A DNA stretch of 64,000 nucleotides from Comamonas flocculans (GTDB lineage Bacteria > Pseudomonadota > Gammaproteobacteria > Burkholderiales > Burkholderiaceae_C), in the NCBI RefSeq assembly GCF_007954405.1, contig NZ_CP042344.1:1240001-1304000 (forward strand). The letters run 5' to 3'. This document shows positions 46,856 through 63,437 of this stretch, piece by piece. The translations under genes and the position numbers were made by a program. How positions within the stretch are numbered: the first letter of the stretch is position 1; each line of letters begins with the position of its first letter. The notes beneath the pieces are model-generated. The model searched no databases. It worked only from the letters and a program-made list of their open reading frames with translations, and was not told the DNA's origin.

Positions 46856-46930
46856 GTCCGATATTTGTATATTTTTTTCGGACTCCAAGCAAGCACACAT
46901 TGTCCGAAATATGCCAACAATTTCCGGACA
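46856..46930. promoter_or_regulatory. Candidate AbiEi operator: two inverted repeats with a TGTCCG core
   Basis: IR1 pairs GTCCGA (46856-46861) with TCGGAC (46878-46883). IR2 pairs TGTCCGAAAT (46901-46910) with ATTTCCGGACA (46920-46930). The centres are 46 bp apart. IR1 covers a minus-strand -10-like TATACA just ahead of the abiEi ATG. Two inverted repeats upstream of abiEi is the arrangement known for AbiEi negative autoregulation; the match in this element is inferred. Confidence 0.65.
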
Positions 46931-46934
46931 ACTC

Positions 46935-47556
46935 AGCTCAGCACGCCGCAAGAGACCACCGGTATTCTTGTTCACGAAGTTCTTGGCGGGCTCAAGGGCG
47001 CCGACATCGACCGAATACTGGTACGCGTGCTGCACAGCCTCGCGCACGCGCTGGGCCGTCTCGAGGTTGCCCCGATCCTTGATCCGGTGCAGGCAGCGGA
47101 CGATCTCGGTCGGAGGGATGGTCTCGATGGGCCGATCACCGACCCACGGGAAGACATGAATCTCCAGATGCCGAATGACCTTCTCGGCATAACCCTCGGA
47201 CCACTCCCGGTCCTTCTTCGCACTGGCGTGCCAGGCACGCGCCAAGCGCTCGAAGGTATTGAGCTGGGCAACACGCACCTGCTCGGCCTGATCCCGGCGG
47301 GCTTCCTTGGGGTCGAGCCCGTTCCCACGCTGGCTGTTGGCCTCGCAGGCTTTGGCGCGCGCCTGCGCCTGCGCCTGCGTCACCGCCGGGTATGGCCCCA
47401 GTCCCAGCTTGATGGTCTTGCCGGCTTTCTCGTAGCGGTAGACCCAGGCTTTTCCCGTGCTGCGCACGCGCAGGAACAGGTTGTCGCCGTCGTTGAAGAA
47501 GACTTCTTTGGCCCCGGCTTGATGGCCTTGATCTACGTGTCGGTCAGTTGTCCCAT
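46935..47556 (-). pseudogene. Degraded P4-type tyrosine integrase (N-terminal part)
   Basis: Begins MGQLTDT at 47556, then has an in-frame TAG, IKAIKPG, and a frameshift into KEVFFNDGDNLFLRVRSTGK, followed by KTIKLGLGPYPAVTQAQAQA and the core-binding domain (TFERLARAWHASAKKDREWS). Homology ends around NFVNKNTGGLLRRAE. The whole catalytic domain (Arg, His-x-x-Arg, Tyr) is missing and is replaced by the abiE promoter region. It lies next to tRNA-Phe as expected for a site-specific integrase. Confidence 0.8.
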
Positions 47557-47600
47557 GGCACCCGTACCGCAAAAAGGTCGATTTCGATGAAATCACTCTA

Positions 47601-47620
47601 GGGTACGGATCGGGGTACGG
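47601..47620. repeat. Short direct repeats upstream of the integrase remnant
   Basis: GGGTACGG occurs at 47601-47608 and 47613-47620, 12 bp apart, with a related CCGTACC at about 47561. Such repeats upstream of P4-type integrase genes are candidate arm-type binding sites. From 47621 to 47690 nothing else was recognised. Confidence 0.4.
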
Positions 47621-47690
47621 GCACTTCCGGGATGTAACGGAACCGTCTGGGGCGTTCTGAGCGGGATTTTGGAGCTAAGTCCTTGACCCA

Positions 47691-47724
47691 CAAACAAAAA
47701 CGCCTAGTCGGGAGGGACTAGGCG
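47691..47724 (-). terminator. Intrinsic terminator now downstream of tRNA-Phe
   Basis: On the minus strand a 9-bp perfect stem (CGCCTAGTC with GACTAGGCG, 47701-47724) is followed by TTTTTGTTT. It lies 8 bp beyond the tRNA 3' end inside the island, so it was brought in by the island and replaces the displaced native terminator. Confidence 0.85.
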
Positions 47725-47732
47725 TAGATGAA

Positions 47733-47808
<76 letters not shown>

Positions 47809-47818
47809 AGAGCGCGTG

Positions 47819-47824
47819 ATTATA
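47819..47824 (-). promoter_or_regulatory. -10 box of tRNA-Phe
   Basis: TATAAT on the minus strand, 10 nt before the first tRNA base. No convincing -35 is seen because the NtrX-operon terminator occupies that place. Confidence 0.6.
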
Positions 47825-47829
47825 GGGGC

Positions 47830-47856
47830 AAAAAACGGCCGCCCATGGGGCGGTCG
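47830..47856 (-). terminator. Intrinsic terminator of the NtrY/NtrX-like operon
   Basis: On the minus strand CGACCGCCC and GGGCGGCCG form a 9-bp stem with a 3-nt loop, followed by TTTTTTG. It begins 4 bp after the response-regulator stop codon and overlaps the upstream promoter region of tRNA-Phe. Confidence 0.85.
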
Positions 47857-47860
47857 GGCT

Positions 47861-48553
47861 TCAGTTGTTGCGCTTGCCTCGGCCCAGGTCCACGCCGAGC
47901 TGGCGCAGCTTGCGATACAGGTGGGTGCGCTCCAGGCCGGTTTTTTCCGCCACCCGCGTCATGGAGCCGCCTTCGCGCGCGAGGTGGAACTCGAAATAGG
48001 CTTTCTCGAAGCCGTCGCGCGCTTCGCGCAAGGGGCGGTCCAGGTCGAAGCCCTGGTGGGGCAGCGGGCCTGGCTCGGGCTGGGCGGCACCGGCCGGCGC
48101 GCCGGTGCTGGCCACCGCAGTGGCCGCGGCCGCATCGCCGCTGTGCGCGCCGCCGCGTGCGCCGGCCTTGCCCTTGGCGCCAGCGGGCGCGGCGGGCGTG
48201 AGCCCCTGCTCCACGGCCTTGAGGAGCTTTTGCAGCGTGATGGGTTTTTCCAGGAAGGAAAAGGCGCCGATGCGCGTGGCCTCCACCGCCGTCTCTATGG
48301 TCGCGTGGCCGCTCATCATGATGACGGGCATGGTCAGCTGCCCGCTGGTGGCCCATTCCTTGAGCAGGGTGACGCCGTCGGTGTCGGGCATCCAGATGTC
48401 CAGCAGCACCAGGTCGTAGCTGGCGGATTCGCGGGCGCTGCGCGCCTGGCCGGCATTCTCGGCAAGGTCCACGCTGTGGCCTTCGTCATTGAGGATTTCG
48501 GACAGCAGGTCGCGTATCCCCAATTCGTCGTCGACCACCAGAATATTTGCCAT
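47861..48553 (-). CDS. Response regulator, receiver plus Fis-type HTH (short NtrX-like)
   Basis: A 230-aa regulator. The receiver domain has the acidic pair in ILVVDDELG, phosphoacceptor Asp in LVLLDIWMPDTDG near residue 52, the MMSGHAT Ser and LEKP Lys. After an Ala/Gly-rich linker, a HTH_8 (Fis-like) domain ends it: GSMTRVAEKTGLERTHLYRK. The central AAA+ sigma-54 domain of true NtrX is absent, so it should act as a simple DNA-binding regulator. It is the last gene of the LemA-rsmB-DUF4390-kinase operon and is the cognate regulator of the preceding kinase. Confidence 0.9.
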   Translation of the reverse strand: MANILVVDDELGIRDLLSEILNDEGHSVDLAENAGQARSARESASYDLVLLDIWMPDTDGVTLLKEWATSGQLTMPVIMMSGHATIETAVEATRIGAFSFLEKPITLQKLLKAVEQGLTPAAPAGAKGKAGARGGAHSGDAAAATAVASTGAPAGAAQPEPGPLPHQGFDLDRPLREARDGFEKAYFEFHLAREGGSMTRVAEKTGLERTHLYRKLRQLGVDLGRGKRNN

Positions 48554-48593
48554 GTCTTTGTTTGCACCCTCTCGATTCGCCTTGGCGGTCTTG

Positions 48594-50891
48594 TCAGGTG
48601 GCCGCCTGTGGCCTCGCCTCGAATGATAACGAGACTTGCGCACCCTCTATCACGCCTTCGTGGACGCGGTTGGCAATGTCCACGCGCGCGCCGTGTTCCT
48701 GGGCGATTTTCTTGACCACCGCAAGGCCCAGGCCCGTACCGTGCGGCTTGGTGGTGACATAGGGTTCGAAGGCGCGACGCAGGATGTGCTCCGGAAAGCC
48801 CGCGCCGCCGTCACTCACCGTCAGGCGCACGCGCTGGCCGGCCTCGTTCCAGACGGTCTGCAGGCGCACCGGCGGGCATTGCCGCGCACCGGCGCCGCGC
48901 GCCTGCAGGGTGGCGTCCTGGGCGTTTTGCAGCAGGTTGTGCACCACCTGGCGCAGCTGCTGGGCGTCGCCGGCAATCGGCGGACAGCGCGGATCCAGTT
49001 CGGCGACCACCGGGACGGCGGCCGTCTCCTCGCCATACAAATGCAGTACGTCGCTGACCAGCGCGTTGAGGTCGAGCAACTGCAGGTTGGCCGCGGGCAG
49101 GCGGGCGTAGTCGCGAAACTCGTTGACCAGGCGCTTCATGGCATCGACCTGCTCGACGATGGTCTTGACCGATTTGCCCAGGATGGCCTGCTCGGGGTCC
49201 GCGAGCTTGCCGTCGAGCTTGAGCGCCAGGCGCTCGGCGGAGAGCTGGATGGGCGTGAGCGGGTTCTTGATCTCGTGCGCCAGGCGCCGCGCGACCTCGC
49301 CCCAGGCCTGGGTGCGCTGGGCCGAGACGATCTCCGAGATGTCGTCGAACACCAGCAGCCGGCCGTTGTCGGGCAGCACCGCGCCACGTGCCACCAGGCT
49401 CACGCCCTGGCTGGGCATGCCGGCCGGCGCACTGGCGCTGCCGTGCAGCTCGAAGGCGTGCTGCCAGTGGTCCAGCCCGTGGCGCTCGGTGTTACCCAGG
49501 AAGATGTCGAACTGCTGGCGCACCGCCAGCGCGAAGTCGGCGAGCTCGGGCACGTCGGCCAGGCGCTGGCCCTGCCAGGCCGCGAGCGGCACGCGCAGGA
49601 TGCGCGTGGCACCGGGGTTGCTGGTGCGCATGCGCCCCTCGGGGTCGAGCACGATGACGCCGGCGGTGAGGTTGTCCAGGATGGTCTGCAGGTGCGCGCG
49701 CGCGCTGTCCAGCGCCTGCATGCTGTGCGTGGCCTGCTGGCGCGCGTCCGCGAGCTGCTGGGTCATCAGCGCAAAGGCGCGCGTGAGCTGGCCGAGTTCG
49801 TCGTGGCTCTCCAGCGCGGCCTTGGGCGCGAGGTTGCCGGCCGCCACCTCGCGCACGCCGTCGGCCAGCACCAGCAGCGGGCGCGCCAGCTGGTTGCCCA
49901 GGATCACCGCCAGCAGCACCGCGCCGAATACCGCCATGAACAGGCTCAGGGTCAGCGTGCCGATGTACATGCGCCGCAGGCCGACGCGCGCCAGCGCCCG
50001 CTCCTGGTATTCGCGGTTGGCCTGCTGCACCGCCACCGCGTTGGTGACCAGCGCCGGCGGCAGCTCCAGCACCGCTTCCAGGTAGCGCGGCTCTTCCAGC
50101 AGGCCTACGCGCGGGTTGACCACCGGCACCAGCACGCGCACGCGCGCATGCGGCGCGTCGGAGGCGCGGGTGACGTCTTCGAGCCCCTCGATCTGCCAGC
50201 TCGCGCGCTGCTGGCGCGCCTGCTGCAGCATCTGCGCGCTGGGGCGCACCGGGCTGAGCGTGAGCAGCGACTGCCCTGCGCTGGCCAGCGGCTGGCCGGC
50301 CGCGCTCCACAGCACCAGGTCGGAGGCGCCGAGCTGGTCGAGCATGCGCTCGAGCACCAGACCGGCGCCGGCGTCCGGCACCTTGGCCAGCTGGCTGCCG
50401 GCGCTGCGGGTGTTGGCGGCCATGTCGCCGGCGAGGGTCTCCAGCGTAACGCGCGCCAGGTTCACGCCCGAGTTGAGCGCCCCTTCGACCTCGACGTCGA
50501 ACCAGGTCTCGATCGAGCGCGAGACGAACTGGTAGGACACCACATAGATCAGCAGCCCCGGCGCCACGCCCACGAGCGCGAAGATGGCCGCCAGCTTGAG
50601 CAGCAGCCGGCTGCCGAAGCGCCCCTTGCGCAGCCGCCCGAGCAGCCGCGCGCCGCCCCAGAGCAGCACCACCAGCAGCACCAGCGCAACCAGCACGTTG
50701 ACCGCCACCAGCCAGTTGAAGTTGCGCTCGTACAGCGCGCGGTTGTTGGTCGCCAGCGTCAGCAGGAACAGCAGCACGATGGCGATGGCCGACATGAAGC
50801 CCGCGCCCAGCCCCAGCGCCCAGCGTATGCCGCGCGCCCGGGTGGCGGCGCGCCGCGCCGAGCCGGCCGGGCGCTGCTCGCGCATGCTCAT
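48594..50891 (-). CDS. NtrY-like sensor histidine kinase
   Basis: A 765-aa inner-membrane kinase. It has two to three membrane helices within the first ~105 residues, a periplasmic sensor, another helix near 355, HAMP (LARPLLVLADGVREVAAGNL), a PAS domain (LTAGVIVLDPEGRMRTSNPG), then HisKA with the phosphorylated His in RRLAHEIKNPLTPIQLSAER. HATPase_c follows with NLLQNAQDA, DGGAGFPEHIL and GTGLGLAVVKKI. This is the NtrY architecture. Its ATG overlaps the DUF4390 stop (ATGA). The signal is unknown; NtrY/NtrX systems are tied to nitrogen or redox control. Confidence 0.92.
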   Translation of the reverse strand: MSMREQRPAGSARRAATRARGIRWALGLGAGFMSAIAIVLLFLLTLATNNRALYERNFNWLVAVNVLVALVLLVVLLWGGARLLGRLRKGRFGSRLLLKLAAIFALVGVAPGLLIYVVSYQFVSRSIETWFDVEVEGALNSGVNLARVTLETLAGDMAANTRSAGSQLAKVPDAGAGLVLERMLDQLGASDLVLWSAAGQPLASAGQSLLTLSPVRPSAQMLQQARQQRASWQIEGLEDVTRASDAPHARVRVLVPVVNPRVGLLEEPRYLEAVLELPPALVTNAVAVQQANREYQERALARVGLRRMYIGTLTLSLFMAVFGAVLLAVILGNQLARPLLVLADGVREVAAGNLAPKAALESHDELGQLTRAFALMTQQLADARQQATHSMQALDSARAHLQTILDNLTAGVIVLDPEGRMRTSNPGATRILRVPLAAWQGQRLADVPELADFALAVRQQFDIFLGNTERHGLDHWQHAFELHGSASAPAGMPSQGVSLVARGAVLPDNGRLLVFDDISEIVSAQRTQAWGEVARRLAHEIKNPLTPIQLSAERLALKLDGKLADPEQAILGKSVKTIVEQVDAMKRLVNEFRDYARLPAANLQLLDLNALVSDVLHLYGEETAAVPVVAELDPRCPPIAGDAQQLRQVVHNLLQNAQDATLQARGAGARQCPPVRLQTVWNEAGQRVRLTVSDGGAGFPEHILRRAFEPYVTTKPHGTGLGLAVVKKIAQEHGARVDIANRVHEGVIEGAQVSLSFEARPQAAT

Positions 50892-51562
50892 GAACCCTGC
50901 GCCGGCACGGGCGGCGCCTCCGGCGCGGGTGCGCCCAGGGGCGGCACCGCCGCGCTGCCCTGCAAGTGCAGGCTCCAGTTGGCCCCGCCCACCGTGCCCC
51001 ATTGCAGCGGCCGCGGCAGCTGCGAGGTGTCCAGCCGGTAGTGAAAGCGCAGCGTGTAGCTGGCGTCGTCCTGCAGCGCCTCGGCCTCGGCCACCTGCCA
51101 GCGCGAGACGCGCTGCATGCTGGCCAGCGCCTCGGGCAGGCTGTCGTAGTTCTGGCCCAGCACGATGCCCAGGCCGCTCGGCGAAATGGGCTCGGGCGAC
51201 TGCACCAGGCGCCAGCGGCGCGTGAGCGGCTGATAGCTCAGGCGCAGGTAGCGCCGGGCCTCGGCGACCAGCTTGTCGCTCCAGTACCAGCGCGGGCTGA
51301 GGATCTGCGCCTCGGCGGTGAAGTGCATGGCGATGCCCTTGAGCAGCGCGTCTTGCACCGCCGGTTGCAGCTGCAGCGGTAGTAGCGCCGACAGGTACAC
51401 CCCTTGCGCGTCGCGCTGTACCTGCAGCTGCAGCGCGCCGGGCGCGGCCGCGGTCTGCGCCCCGGCGAAGCTGCCGACGCACCACAGCAGCGCCGCCAGC
51501 ACCGCCCGCGCACGCAGGCACGGGCGGGGCGCATCAAGGCGCCGTCTTGTGCAGCAGGGCAT
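50888..51562 (-). CDS. DUF4390 domain exported protein
   Basis: A protein of about 224 aa with an N-terminal signal (AVLAALLWCVGSFAGAQ), then a beta-rich domain: QRDAQGVYLSALLPLQLQPA, RWYWSDKLVAEARRYLRLSY and YTLRFHYRLDTSQLPRPLQW. DUF4390 genes regularly lie between rsmB and an NtrY-like kinase; the function is unknown, but a periplasmic partner of the kinase is a reasonable guess. ATG 51562 overlaps rsmB by 29 nt; no better start was found. Confidence 0.82.
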   Translation of the reverse strand: MPCCTRRRLDAPRPCLRARAVLAALLWCVGSFAGAQTAAAPGALQLQVQRDAQGVYLSALLPLQLQPAVQDALLKGIAMHFTAEAQILSPRWYWSDKLVAEARRYLRLSYQPLTRRWRLVQSPEPISPSGLGIVLGQNYDSLPEALASMQRVSRWQVAEAEALQDDASYTLRFHYRLDTSQLPRPLQWGTVGGANWSLHLQGSAAVPPLGAPAPEAPPVPAQGS

Positions 51563-52883
51563 AGAAGAAACCATCGTGCTCACCCTCGGCATTGTCCCCG
51601 AGCGAGCCCCCGGTGTGCGCCGGCGCGGGCAGCAAATGCCCCGGCGAGGGCAGCAGCCGCGCATCGGCGTTGCGCGCAAGAAACGCCGCGACTGGCGCCT
51701 GCCCTTCGGCGCGGAATACCGAACAGGTGCAGTACAGCAACCGCCCGCCGGGGCGCAGGCAGGGCCAGAGGGCGTCGAGCAGGCGTGCCTGCTGCGCCGC
51801 CAGTTGCGCGATGTCGCTCTCGCGGCGCAGCCAGCGCACGTCGGGGTGGCGGCGCACGATGCCCGAGGCGGTGCACGGCGCGTCCAGCAAGATGGCGTCA
51901 AACGGCTGCCCGCCCGCGGCCTGCCACCACTGCGCGGGCTGGGCGGCGTCGGCCACCAGCACCTGCGCCTGCAGGCCCAGGCGCTGCAGGTTGTCGTGGA
52001 TGCGCGCGGCGCGCCGTGCGTCCACCTCCAGCGCGGTCACGGTCCATGGAGCGCGCCGCGCCAGTGCCCAGTCCGCCAGGTGGGCGGTCTTGCCACCGGG
52101 CGCGGCGCAGGCGTCGAGCAGGCGCAGCGGCGCGCCCCGATCCAGTCCCTGCAGCAGCAGCGGCGCGGCGCGCTGCGCGGCCGCGTCCTGCACCGCGAAC
52201 CAGCCCGCGGCAAAGCCCGGCAGTTCCTGCACCGGCGCCGCGCGCCGCAGGGCCAGCGCCGTACCGCCCAGCGTCTGCGCTTGCATACCGATAGCTGTCA
52301 GCGCTTGCTGGTATTGGGCTACAGTGGTTTTTGACTCTGAAATACGCAGAACCATCGAGGCCTGGGTGTTGTTCGCCTGCACGATGCGCTGCCAGTGCTC
52401 GGGGTGGTCGGCGCGCAGGCGCTGCAGCCACCAGGCGGGGTGGTTGCTGCGCGCGACCTCGTCGCTGTCGGTCGCGGCCACGAGCGCATCGCGCTCGCGC
52501 AGGAAGCGGCGCAGGCAGGCGTTGATGAAACCGGCCTGGGCGCGCGTGGCCGGCTGGCGCTTGGCCGCTTCCACCGCCTGGCTCACCAGCGTGAAAGGGG
52601 TGTAGGGCGCGGCCTGATCGTCCCAGGCCAGGGCCAGCGCGGTCAGCAGCAGCGCCTGCGCATCGGCCGCGGGCGGGCGCTGCGCCAGCAGGCGCGCCAG
52701 CGCGCGGGCACGCCCGAGCTGGCGCAGCGCTTGAAACAGCAGCGCCTGCACCGCAGGGCGCAACGCGGCGGGCACGGCGGCCAGGGCGCTGGTGGCGGAA
52801 GTGCCCGCCATCACCGCGCGCAGGGCTGCGGCGCTGGCGTTCAGCAGCTGCCACAGCGGCGGCGCGCGGTGTTCTTGCATCAT
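51534..52883 (-). CDS. rsmB: 16S rRNA m5C967 methyltransferase
   Basis: Methylates C967 of 16S rRNA with SAM. The N-terminal NusB-like domain (VMAGTSATSALAAV...RRFLRERDALVA) is followed by the Rossmann methyltransferase: LLDACAAPGGKTAHLAD, ILLDAPCTASGIVRRHPDV with its Cys, and the second catalytic Cys in YCTCSVFRAEG. Length 449 aa. Residues ~182-199 (ESKTTVAQYQQALTAIGM) are encoded by element copy H, at a variable place where the length matches other RsmB proteins. ATG start overlaps the LemA stop. Confidence 0.95.
   Translation of the reverse strand: MMQEHRAPPLWQLLNASAAALRAVMAGTSATSALAAVPAALRPAVQALLFQALRQLGRARALARLLAQRPPAADAQALLLTALALAWDDQAAPYTPFTLVSQAVEAAKRQPATRAQAGFINACLRRFLRERDALVAATDSDEVARSNHPAWWLQRLRADHPEHWQRIVQANNTQASMVLRISESKTTVAQYQQALTAIGMQAQTLGGTALALRRAAPVQELPGFAAGWFAVQDAAAQRAAPLLLQGLDRGAPLRLLDACAAPGGKTAHLADWALARRAPWTVTALEVDARRAARIHDNLQRLGLQAQVLVADAAQPAQWWQAAGGQPFDAILLDAPCTASGIVRRHPDVRWLRRESDIAQLAAQQARLLDALWPCLRPGGRLLYCTCSVFRAEGQAPVAAFLARNADARLLPSPGHLLPAPAHTGGSLGDNAEGEHDGFFYALLHKTAP
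52289..52340 (+). repeat. Dispersed element, copy H inside rsmB
   Basis: CCGATAGCTGTCAGCGCTTG, then CTGGTATTGGGCTACAGTGG and TTTTTGA. The first half matches the consensus ATAGCTGnnnGCGCTTG well; the second half is diverged. It is in frame in rsmB. Confidence 0.65.
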
Positions 52884-53425
52884 AGACCCTGGCTGCGGCG
52901 AAAGCTGAACAGCCAGGCCAGCACATTGGCCGGAAACTGGCCGATCGCAGCGTTGTAGGCCTGCACCGCGGCATTGAAGGCCTCACGCGTGGGCAGGCTC
53001 TGCTGGCGCAGGGCCTCGTACTGCCGGCCCCACAAGGCCAGGGCGGTGCGCGCTGCCTGCGGCGCGCCCTCGGCCTGCTGGCGCAGGCCCTGCCAGGCGG
53101 CGGCCAGCGCCTGGGTGCCGGCACCCAGCGCGGCGATCGCCGCGCCGTCCAGCGGGCGCGCGCGCGCCACCGCGAGCGACGCCCCCAGCTGGCCGGTGGC
53201 CGCATCCACCGCGGCGCGGGCGTCGGCAAGGCCGGCGTCGCCCTCCGGTTCGCGCAGCGCCGCCAGGCATTCGCCGGTCAAGGTAATCCAGCGCAGGTAG
53301 AAAGCGTCCAGCGCACCGAAGGCCTGCAGCACCGCCGCGCGCTGGCGCACCAGGCGGTTGTAGGCACCCACCATCCAGAACACCGCGATGGCGAGCGCGA
53401 AGATGGCGACATGCATCCAGCTCAT
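52880..53425 (-). CDS. LemA family protein
   Basis: A 181-aa protein with an N-terminal membrane helix (HVAIFALAIAVFWMVGA) followed by the LemA start YNRLVRQRAAVLQAFGALDA. The helical body ends with the LemA signature YNAAIGQFPANVLAWLFSFR. The family is membrane-anchored with a cytosolic or periplasmic four-helix bundle; its role is unclear. It is the first gene of the rsmB operon, with its TGA overlapping the rsmB ATG. Confidence 0.88.
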   Translation of the reverse strand: MSWMHVAIFALAIAVFWMVGAYNRLVRQRAAVLQAFGALDAFYLRWITLTGECLAALREPEGDAGLADARAAVDAATGQLGASLAVARARPLDGAAIAALGAGTQALAAAWQGLRQQAEGAPQAARTALALWGRQYEALRQQSLPTREAFNAAVQAYNAAIGQFPANVLAWLFSFRRSQGL

Positions 53426-53446
53426 GGCTTGAACCGGGCCGGCCCG

Positions 53447-53482
53447 AAAAAAGGCCCGCCGAGCATGCGCTGCAGCGGGCCT
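53447..53482 (-). terminator. Intrinsic terminator of the rpoBC operon
   Basis: On the minus strand AGGCCCGC and GCGGGCCT form an 8-bp stem with a 15-nt loop followed by TTTTTT. It starts 24 bp after the rpoC stop and ends just before the LemA start. Confidence 0.85.
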
Positions 53483-53505
53483 GTCTTCAGAGCCTGGACC
53501 CGTGC

Positions 53506-57735
<4,230 letters not shown>

Positions 57736-57758
57736 GTGACTCTTTCCCTTGCATCCAA

Positions 57759-57808
57759 AATACTAGCTGTCTGCGCGCGCCAGGCAACGATTTGAGATGC
57801 AAAACATC
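57759..57808 (+). repeat. Dispersed element, copy I between rpoB and rpoC
   Basis: AATACTAGCTGTCTGCGC, then GGCAACGATTTGAGATGC and AAAACATCC fit the consensus order with several changes. It occupies the middle of the 131-bp rpoB-rpoC spacer, which has no other recognisable signal apart from the rpoC ribosome binding site. Confidence 0.6.
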
Positions 57809-57866
57809 CTCAAACCCTTGTCGCACCAGCGCGAGCAGCTCACTTTTTACCTAAATCCACTCGGTC

Positions 57867-61991
<4,125 letters not shown>

Positions 61992-62036
61992 GAATACTCC
62001 GGGCAAAGACATGAGAGATGGTCTTCGACGACTGCT

Positions 62037-62061
62037 CCCGTGGACTTGCGGGCTCCACGGG
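62037..62061 (-). promoter_or_regulatory. Hairpin in the rplL-rpoB spacer
   Basis: CCCGTGGA and TCCACGGG form an 8-bp perfect stem with a 9-nt loop, about 46 nt upstream of the rpoB ATG. It could be an RNase III processing site or a translational control element, by analogy with E. coli rplL-rpoB. Confidence 0.45.
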
Positions 62062-62221
62062 CTTGGCGGTTGGCCACTACCAACCATGGCGGACGGCGAT
62101 GCATTGCACATCGCCCGAACCAAGGCGTCTTTCGTTGTCGGACAAGAGCGAAAGACACTAGAAAACAGCCCGCGGGCCGCTTTCTGGTGCGCTTCGCAGC
62201 GCGGGCACCTACAAGCACCAA

Positions 62222-62253
62222 GGGCTGGAGGCCTCTTGCAAGACCTCCAGCCC
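62222..62253 (-). terminator. Transcription attenuator between rplL and rpoB
   Basis: GGGCTGGAGG and CCTCCAGCCC form a 10-bp perfect stem (12-nt loop) 17 bp after the rplL stop codon. No long T-run follows, consistent with a partial terminator that lowers RNA polymerase output relative to ribosomal proteins. Confidence 0.65.
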
Positions 62254-62270
62254 GGTGCAGGCGGTGCGTC

Positions 62271-62651
62271 TTACTTGAGCTCGGCCTTGGCGCCGGCTTC
62301 GGTCAGCTTCTTGGCAGCGGCTTCGGCATCGGCCTTGGGCATCGCTTCCTTGACGGTCTTGGGCGCACCGTCCACCAGGTCCTTGGCCTCCTTCAGGCCC
62401 AGGCCGGTGATCTCGCGCACCGCCTTGATGACCGAGACCTTGTTGGCGCCGACTTCGGACAGCACCAGGTCGAACTCGGTCTTCTCTTCAGCGGCGGCAG
62501 CAGCACCACCGGCGGCGCCACCGGCGGCCGGCGCGGCCATCGCCGCGGCGCTCACGCCAAACTTCTCTTCAATCGCCTTGACCAGGTCGTTGAGTTCCAG
62601 CACGGTCATGCCGTCCAGCGCGGTCAGGAATGCGTCTTTGTCGAATGCCAT
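62271..62651 (-). CDS. rplL: 50S ribosomal protein L7/L12
   Basis: A 126-aa stalk protein. N-terminal dimerisation domain ([20 protein letters not shown]), Ala/Gly hinge at about 40-55, and C-terminal factor-binding domain with [19 protein letters not shown] and [20 protein letters not shown]. It is cotranscribed with rplJ, with a 49-bp gap. Confidence 0.99.
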   Translation of the reverse strand: MAFDKDAFLTALDGMTVLELNDLVKAIEEKFGVSAAAMAAPAAGGAAGGAAAAAEEKTEFDLVLSEVGANKVSVIKAVREITGLGLKEAKDLVDGAPKTVKEAMPKADAEAAAKKLTEAGAKAELK

Positions 62652-62700
62652 TTTGATTTCCTAGGAATGTTGGTTGTTGGATACCCGTGTGCGCACAGCC

Positions 62701-63207
62701 TCAGGCGGCTGCCGGCGCACCTTCGCCCTTCTTCGTCGCCAGCGCGCCCAGCACCACGGCGGTGCGGGAGATCGGCGACATGAGCAAGCCACACAGCTGG
62801 GCCAGCAGCACGTCCTTGGAGGGAATGCTGGCCAGCTCCTTCACGCCGTTCACGTCCAGGGTCTTGCCCGCGAAGGCACCGCCGCGAATCACCAGCTTGT
62901 CGTTGGTCTTCGCGAAATCGGCCACCACCTTCGCGGCGGCCACGGCGTCTTCGGAGAAGCCGTAGATCAGAGGCCCGGTCATCTGGTCGGCCAGCACGTC
63001 GAAACTGCCACCGGCCACCGCCCGGCGCGCCAGGGTGTTCTTCAGAACACTCAAGGCAACGCCCTGGCTGCGGGCATTGGCGCGCAGTTTCGTCATGTCG
63101 GCCACCGTGATGCCACGGTACTCGGCGATCACGAGCGTTTGAGCTTTGGCGGCGAGTTCGGTCACTTCGCTGATGACCGCTTCTTTCTCACTGCGATTCA
63201 GACTCAA
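62701..63207 (-). CDS. rplJ: 50S ribosomal protein L10
   Basis: 168 aa: [20 protein letters not shown], then [20 protein letters not shown] and [13 protein letters not shown]. It binds 23S rRNA and L7/L12 and represses its own operon. The start codon is TTG at 63207, with AAGGAG about 8 nt upstream; no ATG in this frame precedes it closely, and the TTG start agrees with the family N-terminus. Confidence 0.98.
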   Translation of the reverse strand: MSLNRSEKEAVISEVTELAAKAQTLVIAEYRGITVADMTKLRANARSQGVALSVLKNTLARRAVAGGSFDVLADQMTGPLIYGFSEDAVAAAKVVADFAKTNDKLVIRGGAFAGKTLDVNGVKELASIPSKDVLLAQLCGLLMSPISRTAVVLGALATKKGEGAPAAA

Positions 63208-63437
63208 GGTCTACTCCTTCATATGCGCACCTCGGGGTGAAACCTTCGATGCGCGCTTGGTTTGCAGCGACCAACTGTTGGGGAACCTTCATTCCGTTCT
63301 CAGCGGGATCGCCATCTGCGTTGGCCCTTCAGGGTTTAAGTGCTCCCGGCAAGCACACCAACGGTCTTGGATGGCCAGCGCGCTGGCGCGCCGCCCACCT
63401 CCGGGGCACCCGCGAGGGCGCCCCCATTCCTTGCGCT
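63208..63437 (-). promoter_or_regulatory. rplJ leader (probable L10 autoregulatory region)
   Basis: 230 bp between rplA and rplJ with several self-complementary blocks: CCAACTGTTGG (63271-63281), GCCAGCGCGCTGGC (63374-63387) and GGGGC/GCCCC around 63403-63424. By analogy with other bacteria, L10-L12 binds this leader and represses translation. The exact binding fold was not resolved by eye. Confidence 0.5.

Noticed and set aside
46148..47596. A 482-codon integrase-AbiEi fusion protein
   Set aside because: The frame is open across the junction, but the integrase part lacks its true start (stop and frameshift after MGQLTDT), its catalytic domain is absent, and an operator-like region plus ATG precede the antitoxin. 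Read-through of a remnant explains it better than a functional fusion.
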